Below are positions 15,327-24,222 of a stretch of 64,000 bases of DNA, one piece after another. Location: assembly GCA_022712915.1 (NCBI GenBank), contig JAFLJQ010000110.1, positions 1-64,000 of the forward strand. The letters run 5' to 3'. Numbering within the stretch: the first letter of the stretch is position 1; each line of letters opens with the position of its first letter. The translations under genes were made by a program, and so were the position numbers. Origin of the DNA: Gammaproteobacteria bacterium. Its GTDB lineage: Bacteria; Pseudomonadota; Gammaproteobacteria; UBA6429; Thiohalophilaceae. The notes under the pieces are model-generated. The model saw only the letters and a list, made by a program, of their open reading frames with translations, had not been told where the DNA came from and did not search any database.

Positions 15327-18254
15327 TTAATTATTCATGCCTTTGCGCCGCCACAGGTAGAGGCCACTCAGAACAACAAGCATGGGTAACAAGGGATCAA
15401 AGGAGACATTGCGCTGCATGCTACAACCACTGCCGCCGCCACTGGCTGCTACAGTTTTATTTTCCACATTGCTGCCATCAACGCTGACCGTGCTATCGAC
15501 CAATGCGTAATAGCTGAAGTGGTTGGTTTCGAACGCCACATAACCCGGGACATCTTCTGACTGTCCTTTCAAACCAACAATTTTATCCACATCGACCTTC
15601 GCCCAGGTCGAACCATCCGAAGAGCTAATCAGACTCACTTGTGCTTTATCTGTGTTTGCCCCTTTATACGGTAGTTTTACCCATATAGGACTGGTAAAGC
15701 TGCTAATTTGTTTACGGTTTTTGTCCATGATTTCAAGCGAGAAGACATCTGATACTAAACCGCCCAAACCGGCATAATTAGCTGACCGGGAAATACCATC
15801 GCTAGCAATGGAAAACTCCGCACGGGAATTTGCCAGCCACCCTGTCTGCTCATTGATTTCTGACATCAGGCTCACACCACGCATGGCTTCATTTCCATAC
15901 GTGGACTGGAAACGGAAGACTGCCTGAGTAACACCCGATAGTTTTGCGCAAGACGGACTACCGTTGGCATAACTGTCATTCAATGCCGTTTGCAGTTTTT
16001 TAAAATCAGACTCACTCACATCAGCCTCAGCAAGCACCTCACTTGTGGCGCTACAAATTATTTCGCCACCCACCGCTGCTGCAGTTGCCGATTTCAATAT
16101 AGTTAATGATGGATCCAACTTCGTAGCGTAAAGAATATCCGCCACATTTTCGGTCACTACACCGCTTGCATCCATTTTCATGAATGGCATATCAAGCACA
16201 ACGATACCTTCCGTCACTAACCTGGGGTCGATCAGGCTCACAATCTCTTTAGAATTACTTTTTCCAAGCACCCCATCATCTGATAACAAGGAACTAAACC
16301 CACCACGAACTTTTTCATCATGACATTCAACACATTGTATCGATTCACCAACCGGTCTCGTATTGTGTGACAGAATATAGGCATTAGGTTCAGACCACAC
16401 CATAGCCATATCCGGCTTACCAAAACCTTTTGATACCATTAATTGGTCATAGGCATTTTTTAGCTTGATAAATACAAGATAGGCTTCAGGGTCACGGAAA
16501 CGCCACGCCCCATGGGATAAATACACTTCCACCTCAGCCAATGGTTCCCCCGTACCCGGGTTAATAATATAACCCTTTGGCGGGTTCATGTGGTCCGTGG
16601 TATCACCCACCAGTTTATAGACACTATCTGCTTCGGTTTTATTCAATACATGACCACTATTTTTATCTCGCCAGAATGCTCTCGGTTTGGATTGGTAAGG
16701 CGTGATCTTGCGCTGACCATCCTCACTTTCACGATAGCGATAAAGTATCTGTATTGGTTTACCTCTGCTTTCTTTGTTTGTGATATGACAGGCCTGACAG
16801 CTCACCTCATCCAGATGCACCTGAGTAATGCGCTTGCGCGACTCTTCTGTCGAAGCATTATAGGATAACTCAGAAAGCCACGCCTCATTATGTAACACTA
16901 ACATGCCATCCGCGTGTGTTAATGATTCCTTATTTATTGCATTTTCATGGCAATATTCACAGGTCTTTATCCCGGGAGAATAATCCAGGTCATTACGCAC
17001 ATCCATATCTGAATTTCCTTTTAAGAAATTATGGCTGGCGTCCATATCCACAGTTTTCTCCGTTTCAGAATTAAAATAGTTCCGGGTATGGCAGGCATTA
17101 CAATTCTCAATCATGCGTTCCACGCGACTGTCGCCACTACCCTCAACCCACGTTGCATTCTTATGGATGTCAGTTTTATAGGTTGAAACAAGTTCATTCT
17201 CTTCTAAAACTGCTTCGGCAACATCACCAAAACCATAGAAGCCACGCCGTGAATTACTTGTTCGGTGGCAACTCATACAGTTGTCATTATCCGGAAAACG
17301 CAGCATGGGGATCTGTACTTCCTTTGTCTCGTCAAAGGCAGCTTCATTCCAATTCAAAATAGGCAATCCATCATCACCTTTTACCAGCTTGCCATCAACA
17401 TCGCGCTCAAAGCTCACCACAGACTTATCAAGTTCCGGACTGAGAGGTTCGAGATTGAGGTTGATGTAGTTGAGAATGGCCGTGTTTGTGTAACGAAATA
17501 AGCCATCCTTAATAAATTCTGTACCACGTACATAACGGAATAAATCAAGCGGTGCAGAATCAACAACGGGGTTGCCCATATGATCTTTAAGCACTGGCTG
17601 ATCACCAAATGATTTGTTCAGCGCCTTAAGGTCTACATGGCACATCAAACAATCATTCTCAACCACGCCACTCTTTTTCCAATCCCAGCGAGATACCGTA
17701 TCACTTGATGCCTTTTGATTCTTGTCATCCGTACCACGATTATAGTAATCACCATCAAAAGGGCTAATCAAAGCCGTATCAACCTCATCATAACGTCGGC
17801 CATTTCGATCCTTTTCCATCCAGCCCCCACCGGCATGGCAACTGCTGCAACGCTGAATCCAACCGGCAGAACCCAGGTCTCCAAAAGCCTCGGCACTGGC
17901 ATTATTTTTTTTTGCCAGTCGTTCCGGGTTATTGCCGCCCATACAGTTGTAGCCCCCAAAATAACCAGGGCCGACCAGCACAGGAAACCCTCGTTTCGCA
18001 CCAAAATCATCGCGTGTTTCATCCCGGCCCTGTTCGATATGAAAAGCATGTGTGATGGAATCATAGTTATGACATTCACCACATGTCGTTTTAGAGCTGT
18101 ACGGCTTCTTACTGACAAATGCATTAGCGCCATTTTCATCCAGCAACTTGATTGCCGGATGCATACTAACCTGATCTATTGGCTGCGTTCCTGCATACAC
18201 CAGATTTACAACCAGCACCAATAACGAAAACAACGCGACTCTTGATTTACTCAC
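15327..18254 (-). CDS. Large octahaem cytochrome c with C-terminal sorting tail
   Basis: 975 residues starting at a GTG with AGGA close upstream; signal peptide to about residue 22. Eight CXXCH motifs span about residues 60-650: CGECH, CSSCH, CLMCH, CMSCH, CNACH, CEYCH, CQACH and CVECH. The C-terminal third lacks haems and looks like beta-rich surface domains. The end is a glycine-rich stretch with a cysteine (SGGGSGCSM), a hydrophobic helix (LLPMLVVLSGLYL) and RRKGMNN. This tripartite tail resembles GlyGly-CTERM/JDVT-CTERM-type sorting signals, implying protease-processed surface display. Its enzymatic role is unknown; a terminal reductase or oxidase at the cell surface is possible. Confidence 0.8.
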   Translation of the reverse strand: MSKSRVALFSLLVLVVNLVYAGTQPIDQVSMHPAIKLLDENGANAFVSKKPYSSKTTCGECHNYDSITHAFHIEQGRDETRDDFGAKRGFPVLVGPGYFGGYNCMGGNNPERLAKKNNASAEAFGDLGSAGWIQRCSSCHAGGGWMEKDRNGRRYDEVDTALISPFDGDYYNRGTDDKNQKASSDTVSRWDWKKSGVVENDCLMCHVDLKALNKSFGDQPVLKDHMGNPVVDSAPLDLFRYVRGTEFIKDGLFRYTNTAILNYINLNLEPLSPELDKSVVSFERDVDGKLVKGDDGLPILNWNEAAFDETKEVQIPMLRFPDNDNCMSCHRTSNSRRGFYGFGDVAEAVLEENELVSTYKTDIHKNATWVEGSGDSRVERMIENCNACHTRNYFNSETEKTVDMDASHNFLKGNSDMDVRNDLDYSPGIKTCEYCHENAINKESLTHADGMLVLHNEAWLSELSYNASTEESRKRITQVHLDEVSCQACHITNKESRGKPIQILYRYRESEDGQRKITPYQSKPRAFWRDKNSGHVLNKTEADSVYKLVGDTTDHMNPPKGYIINPGTGEPLAEVEVYLSHGAWRFRDPEAYLVFIKLKNAYDQLMVSKGFGKPDMAMVWSEPNAYILSHNTRPVGESIQCVECHDEKVRGGFSSLLSDDGVLGKSNSKEIVSLIDPRLVTEGIVVLDMPFMKMDASGVVTENVADILYATKLDPSLTILKSATAAAVGGEIICSATSEVLAEADVSESDFKKLQTALNDSYANGSPSCAKLSGVTQAVFRFQSTYGNEAMRGVSLMSEINEQTGWLANSRAEFSIASDGISRSANYAGLGGLVSDVFSLEIMDKNRKQISSFTSPIWVKLPYKGANTDKAQVSLISSSDGSTWAKVDVDKIVGLKGQSEDVPGYVAFETNHFSYYALVDSTVSVDGSNVENKTVAASGGGSGCSMQRNVSFDPLLPMLVVLSGLYLWRRKGMNN

Positions 18255-18310
18255 TTTCCTATCCCCCTAAACATAATCTAATTGTGCATTCAATATTATT
18301 TCACTATTTA

Positions 18311-18592
<282 letters not shown>

Positions 18593-18668
18593 TTAAAATT
18601 ACAATATTAGATACGGTGACAGGTTCTGTATAGGATGTACTTTATATGCACAACAGGGGATAGAAAAT

Positions 18669-18698
18669 GTGGCATAGTGTCGCGCGACAATTTGTCGC
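18669..18698. promoter_or_regulatory. Two abutting RegA/RegR-like boxes
   Basis: GTGGCATAGTGTCGC (18669-18683) is followed without a gap by GCGACAATTTGTCGC (18684-18698). Each fits GNG(A/G)C(A/G)TTNNGNCGC with one mismatch. The second is a perfect inverted repeat of seven bases around one central base. They lie about 105-135 bases before the ferredoxin start and downstream of regA. Confidence 0.65.
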
Positions 18699-18832
18699 AG
18701 CATGATTTTTTTCAGTGGAGAGAGGATAATGGACATTGTATGGACCATATTTCCGCACAAGGCGGCAAGGTGTCTATTACGATGCGAGAATAAAACTTTT
18801 ACCCGTGCCCGGATTTGTCAGGGAAATCTGGC

Positions 18833-19396
18833 CTAGTTTCTGACCGGATGTTTGTTGAGTTTTCTTTGCAGTGTGCGGCGATGCATTCTCAGGGCACGGG
18901 CAGCGGCAGAGATATTACCACCACAATCAGCCAACACCTTGTGTAGATGTTCCCACTCCAGTCTTTGTACCGAGATAAGGTGTTCCGATGGCATGACGCT
19001 GGCATCACCTGCATCACGATTCAAGGCATCTAAAATTTCATCTACATCCGTAGGCTTGGTCAGATAATGAATTGCACCGAGCTTAATGGCTTCAACTGCT
19101 GTGGCAATACTGGCATAGCCGGTCAGCATAACAATACGCGTATTTTCATCCTGTTTTTTGAGTTGCTCAATCAGCACCAAGCCCGATTCTTGGCCGATGC
19201 GTAAATCAACCACGGCATATTCTGGTTCACTTTCCTTTGCCAGCCGGGTAGCTTCAGCCAGATTTTCTGCAATCAAAACTTCAAAGCCTCGAGCTTCAAA
19301 CGCCATACTGAGCACTTTGCAAAAGGTGGGATCATCATCCACTAACAACAATCGGGGTGCTTCTTCAGCCGCAGCAGGCAATGGATGCTCTGTCAT
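18833..19396 (-). CDS. regA: Redox response regulator RegA/ActR/PrrA type
   Basis: 187 residues from the ATG at 19396, which overlaps the regB stop by four bases. The receiver domain has the acidic pair in LLLVDDDPTF, the phospho-acceptor Asp in YAVVDLRIG, the T of MLTGYAS and the K of YLTKP. A short linker leads to a Fis-type helix-turn-helix at the end (GGNISAAARALRMHRRTLQR), which is almost diagnostic for RegA-family regulators. These proteins activate or repress respiratory and photosynthetic genes in response to quinone redox state. The boxes at 18669-18698 and 5504-5518 are its likely targets, including the adjacent cytochrome block. Confidence 0.9.
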   Translation of the reverse strand: MTEHPLPAAAEEAPRLLLVDDDPTFCKVLSMAFEARGFEVLIAENLAEATRLAKESEPEYAVVDLRIGQESGLVLIEQLKKQDENTRIVMLTGYASIATAVEAIKLGAIHYLTKPTDVDEILDALNRDAGDASVMPSEHLISVQRLEWEHLHKVLADCGGNISAAARALRMHRRTLQRKLNKHPVRN

Positions 19397-20706
19397 ACCG
19401 TTTCCTCTGTAGCAGCCAATTTCACCAAGGGTAGAATAATCTGTGTGCAAACCCCTCCGCCAGTACGGTTGAATAAAATCACCTTGCCCCCCAAACGTTC
19501 AATTGAAGCATGGGCCAGAAAAAGGCCCAGACCAAGCCCCTGTTGTTTGGTGCTATACAAGGTTTTACCAACATGGGCGCAGGTTTCTGCACTGAGCCCT
19601 TCGCCTTGATCATTAATTTCAATGAGCAGTTCATTATTGCCCCACTGCGCCTTAAGCTCAACATAACCGGGGGAGGCATCGGCAGCATTATCAAGAATAT
19701 TAGTCAATGCCTGATACAGGGCATGATCGGCAATAATATGTTGCGTGCTTTGTTCACTCTGTATATTAAGGTGTAGCTTAATATTAGGCCGTTGTTTATG
19801 CCACTGCAGGGTCAATTTTTCAAGGTAATCATTAACCGCTACCAATTGGCCTGACTCAGCACGAACCTCTCCCGCTGAGGCGGAAATAATGGATAAAGCC
19901 TGCTTACAGCGAGCAATTTGTTGTCGGATAATCCCCAGCCGATTATTTAAATCAGGATTAACTTCAGCAGGATATTCGCGTTCCAGCTCACTGCTAACAA
20001 TGGCCATGGTTCCAAGTGGCGTACCCAATTCATGGGCTGCCCCTGCGGCCAAAGTACCTAATGCAACCAGACGTTCATCACGCAAGGCCTGCTCTCTTGC
20101 CTTGGCAAGAATTTGATCACGTTCACGCAGGGTATTGGCCATGCCCGCTACAAAGTAAGCAACCATGGCCGCACTAAAGACAAACCCAAACCACATACCG
20201 AATACATGCTGTGTAAAATTATCACCATGACTCATGTCATGCCCCATACTGGACATATCAGCCGGATGCAAAGGCACAAAAAACCAGATAAGTAATGAAT
20301 AACAAGCAATCGTCAACCCAGCCAACGCCCAGGCAAATCGCCTTGGCAACACAGTAGCGGCAATAATAACCGGTAACAGAAAAATCCAGGTAAAGGGATT
20401 GGTTGCCCCACCGGTAAAATAAAGCATACCCGCCAGGGCCACGATATCAATAGTTAGCTGAAATAAAAAATCACCATCCGTTATCGTTCTGACTTGCTGT
20501 AAACGCTGCCAAGTCAACAAATTCCAGACCAGCAAAAAACCGATAATGACCCCAAGTTGCCATAGGGGCAAGGAAACTTCAAGCCACCTTACCGTCACTG
20601 TAATTACCAATAACTGGCCGGCAATACCTATTGCTCTCAAGATAAACAAGCGAAACAGGTTCAATCGGGTTGAATCGTGACTGGGTGAGACAAACATGGC
20701 GCACAT
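19393..20706 (-). CDS. regB: Redox sensor histidine kinase RegB/PrrB type
   Basis: 437 residues with six predicted TM helices in the first 200. The quinone-binding signature GGATNPF follows TM4 as in RegB. The H-box is ALGTLAAGAAHELGTP. The conserved redox-active cysteine of the dimerisation region is present in ARCKQAL. N, G1 and G2 boxes follow (NILDNAADAS, INDQGEG, GLGLFLAH). An extracytoplasmic loop between TM5 and TM6 is rich in Met and His (MSSMGHDMSHGD). It phosphorylates RegA according to the state of the quinone pool. It is upstream of and coupled to regA. Confidence 0.9.
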   Translation of the reverse strand: MCAMFVSPSHDSTRLNLFRLFILRAIGIAGQLLVITVTVRWLEVSLPLWQLGVIIGFLLVWNLLTWQRLQQVRTITDGDFLFQLTIDIVALAGMLYFTGGATNPFTWIFLLPVIIAATVLPRRFAWALAGLTIACYSLLIWFFVPLHPADMSSMGHDMSHGDNFTQHVFGMWFGFVFSAAMVAYFVAGMANTLRERDQILAKAREQALRDERLVALGTLAAGAAHELGTPLGTMAIVSSELEREYPAEVNPDLNNRLGIIRQQIARCKQALSIISASAGEVRAESGQLVAVNDYLEKLTLQWHKQRPNIKLHLNIQSEQSTQHIIADHALYQALTNILDNAADASPGYVELKAQWGNNELLIEINDQGEGLSAETCAHVGKTLYSTKQQGLGLGLFLAHASIERLGGKVILFNRTGGGVCTQIILPLVKLAATEETV

Positions 20707-21003
20707 CTAAAGCTTAAACTCACACCATTATCAATTATTTTTACGCCATTGTCAGCAACAGAAAAGGAAACACATCAATATACAAATTAAATTATAATGG
20801 GTCCAAATAGTCCGCAAATTTCAACATGAATCATGGTGTTTATGCCCCATAGTTAGTTCACCTCAGGCAAGAATAAATAAGTTGCTTTACAGCGCAATAA
20901 ACGTATCCATCGACTCTTGATACAGTAAGAACAACGACACAAACAATCTATAGGCCACGCCTATTAATTCACTTTTTACCTTTGAGGGAACAGGCCCGCA
21001 GTA

Positions 21004-21060
21004 GTAGCGTCAGCGCCGTGCCTTCATGAAAAAATCACTATTCCGTAGATGAGTTCTATA
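21004..21060 (+). repeat. Dispersed repeat family 2, copy a
   Basis: About 55 bases containing TCAGCGCCGTG, TCATG, AAAAATCACTATT and TAGATG. It is closely matched in reverse at 31881-31936, and more loosely near 27488-27535 and 34245-34320. Function unknown; no transposase nearby. Confidence 0.55.
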
Positions 21061-21137
21061 CTAAAAGGTTAAGCAGAAGACTGTTATTAATCAGCATGGT
21101 TTGCAATAAATTCAAGATGACATCTATTATTACAAAT

Positions 21138-21412
21138 CACTGCCGTCCCGCTAACCATCTATCTATAATACAATATATCTATTAGGTTACTTGAAGGCTT
21201 GAGGAGAATGGAATAAGTGCGAGATATGAATATGCACACGTAAAAAACACATCATCACAAAGAAAAAATAAATCCGGTAATTTATAAAAAGGGAGTTTGA
21301 AGTCTTCGGACAACCTCTAATTTGCCTCTAAGATAAAATAACCTTACTATCCTTTGTGTTCTTTGTGGTTTAGATCTTTGAAATGGATTAAATGCTTAAC
21401 GGGACACCAGTG
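21138..21412 (+). mobile_element. MITE-like element, full copy A (275 bp)
   Basis: Ends are CACTGCCGTCCCGCTAA and TTAACGGGACACCAGTG, an imperfect 17-base terminal inverted repeat. The interior matches 55612-55803 (same strand) and 61869-62132 (reverse) in blocks such as CTTGAGGAG, GGTAATTTATAAA and GAAGTCTTCGGA. No ORF. It is likely a non-autonomous element moved by a transposase encoded elsewhere. Confidence 0.7.
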
Positions 21413-21677
21413 ATCACGAATACTAAAAAATTAATTTTTATCGAGTATTTTAATACCTATTTATTCTAAAGATAACAAGATTTCACACAAATTAAAAATG
21501 TCTCGGCATCATCAATCGGCTTGGTCCCACTATAATTTTTAACAGTGGATAATTATGAGTTGTAGTCTCTGCGTTACCACAAAGTAAAGAGCCCGCCAAG
21601 GGCCGATATCAAAGGCTAAGGTAACATAGCATCTTAAACCTTCATGCTATGATTTCTTCCCCTGAGCCAGTTGCGGC

Positions 21678-21940
21678 TACCAGCAGAAATATGTTCCCTG
21701 ACTAATGCCTAATGCCCCCTGAACCATCTTGTCAACCCGATCCAGGATCAAACCAGCCCCCTTAATTACTCCGAAGATACCGCTGAATACCATTAAATTA
21801 GGCATAATGCCCGTAAATATTTTTCTGGATATGGTCGAAGGTCACCCGGATGCCAAAGCTAAAGATTGACCCAGAGAAGATAAATACCCGTTAGGAGTAT
21901 CAAACTAGCACCACCCCCAGAAAAGGCGTTTGCTAATAAA
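21678..21940 (-). pseudogene. Decayed membrane-protein gene remnant
   Basis: Reading the minus strand gives protein-like segments in different frames: LLANAFSGGGASLILLTGIY (a TM-like stretch), then IRVTFDHIQKNIYGHYA, then MPNLMVFSGIFGVIKGAGL continuing to an early stop. Frameshifts and stops separate them. It looks like a fragment of an integral membrane protein eroding by indels. Family not recognised. Confidence 0.4.
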
Positions 21941-22046
21941 GCTACCAAAAATAACAGGTTTTGTTCTCACATTAATCTGTTCTGGATACAAAACTATGTA
22001 TAATCGCCCCTGTCCATATGTAAGCCTTATCAAAGGATAATATGTT

Positions 22047-22661
22047 TTGGAAGTCAATTTTCTAACAGCGATTTATCTATTTCTGTTCCTTATTGTGAGC
22101 TCATCAACTCATGCGTCCTATATAAAATGCTGGGACAATAAACAAAATATTCGTGAATGCAGTGAAACCGTGCCGCCTGAATACGCCCAACAGCGCATTG
22201 AATTCATCAATGAACAGGGGATTGTGGTAAAGATCATTCAACCTCGCAAAACCAATGCACAATTAGCGGCTGAAGCCCGCGAAACAAAAAAACAACAAGT
22301 TAAAAAAGAACAGCGACGCCAGGACCTGATTCTGTTAAAGACTTTCACCACAGAAAAAGATTTATTTCTGTCCAACGAAAAAAAGCTTAGCGCCACCGAT
22401 GGGGCAATTAGCATTGCCAACGGCAACCTGCGAATACTAAACAGCAGCCTTGAACAGCTAGAAAAACAGGCTGCCAATCACGAACGAGCCGGAAACAAGG
22501 TTCCCAAGCCGTTAATCACTGACATTGATTCGGTCAAATCTCAGATTCTGGATAATGAGAAGTACCTGGTAGGTAAAAAAGAGCAAAGAAGGGCGTTTGA
22601 AAAAAAATTTACCGCAAACCTAAAGCGTTATCGTGAGCTAAAACAAGTCAAGCCTCACTAA
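22047..22661 (+). CDS. DUF4124-like secreted protein with coiled coil
   Basis: 204 residues from a TTG start preceded by AAAGGA about nine bases upstream; an ATG five bases earlier opens only a seven-codon frame. There is a signal peptide to about residue 23 (SSSTHA). The mature N-terminus, YIKCWDNKQNIRECSETVPPEYAQQ, fits the DUF4124 pattern seen in many gammaproteobacterial envelope proteins. The remainder is highly charged and predicted coiled coil (repeated K/E/Q runs, about residues 75-200). Probably periplasmic; the function is unknown. It converges with slmA, leaving eight bases between the two genes. Confidence 0.7.
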   Translation: MEVNFLTAIYLFLFLIVSSSTHASYIKCWDNKQNIRECSETVPPEYAQQRIEFINEQGIVVKIIQPRKTNAQLAAEARETKKQQVKKEQRRQDLILLKTFTTEKDLFLSNEKKLSATDGAISIANGNLRILNSSLEQLEKQAANHERAGNKVPKPLITDIDSVKSQILDNEKYLVGKKEQRRAFEKKFTANLKRYRELKQVKPH

Positions 22662-22669
22662 AGCTGGCT

Positions 22670-23272
22670 CTAGCCAAATATCTGGCGCAGCATTCTCCAC
22701 TGCGTAGGCCACATGTCCATAGGCGAGCGCTTAAATCCACTTTTGACAAATTGCTGCATTTTACCATCTGTATAGGCTATCAACATATTAGCCATGGCCG
22801 GCACTTTGTCACCGCACTGCAACTCACCACTCAAGTCACCTTCACGCAAGACCTGTTTTAGCTGGGTCTCCAGGCGCACATAAAACTGGCCGATCCGTGC
22901 CCGTAAACGCTCGGTTTCTCCCGTTAGAACATCCCCGGTTAACAGGCGAGTGATACCGGGGTTGCGTTCGGCAAAGCCCAGCACCAGAACTATAATTCTT
23001 TTGACCCGTAACACCGCCGACGGCTCATCTTGCAAAATGCGATTGGTCAAACCAAACACCGTCTCTTCGATAAACTCGATCAGGCCCTCGAACATTTTGG
23101 CCTTGCTGGGAAAATGACGATATAACGCGGCCTCAGAAACACCCACCGCGCGAGCCAAACCGGCCGTGGTAATACGCTCACCGGGACTTTCTTCCAACTG
23201 GCGCGCCAATGATTCGAGGATCTGTTGTCGGCGTGAGGGTTTAGTTTTAATATCCTTTTCAGTGACTGCCAT
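22670..23272 (-). CDS. slmA: Nucleoid occlusion factor SlmA
   Basis: 200 residues, TetR family. The N-terminal helix-turn-helix (RITTAGLARAVGVSEAALYRHFPSKAKMFEGLIEF, quoted here only as key parts AGLARAVGVSEAALYRHF and FEGLIEF) is the characteristic SlmA form. SlmA binds dispersed chromosomal sites and blocks FtsZ assembly over the nucleoid. The position next to argB, algC, dut and coaBC is the standard gammaproteobacterial arrangement and supports the call. Confidence 0.92.
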   Translation of the reverse strand: MAVTEKDIKTKPSRRQQILESLARQLEESPGERITTAGLARAVGVSEAALYRHFPSKAKMFEGLIEFIEETVFGLTNRILQDEPSAVLRVKRIIVLVLGFAERNPGITRLLTGDVLTGETERLRARIGQFYVRLETQLKQVLREGDLSGELQCGDKVPAMANMLIAYTDGKMQQFVKSGFKRSPMDMWPTQWRMLRQIFG

Positions 23273-23275
23273 GGT

Positions 23276-24178
<903 letters not shown>

Positions 24179-24222
24179 TTACATTAAATAAAAGCTGCGA
24201 GATTAAATGCCGTAGTTAATAA

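Noticed and set aside
20707-22046. CRISPR array or tRNA genes in the long gap
   Set aside because: No regularly spaced direct repeats and no cloverleaf-like segments were seen; the repeats present are single MITE-type units.
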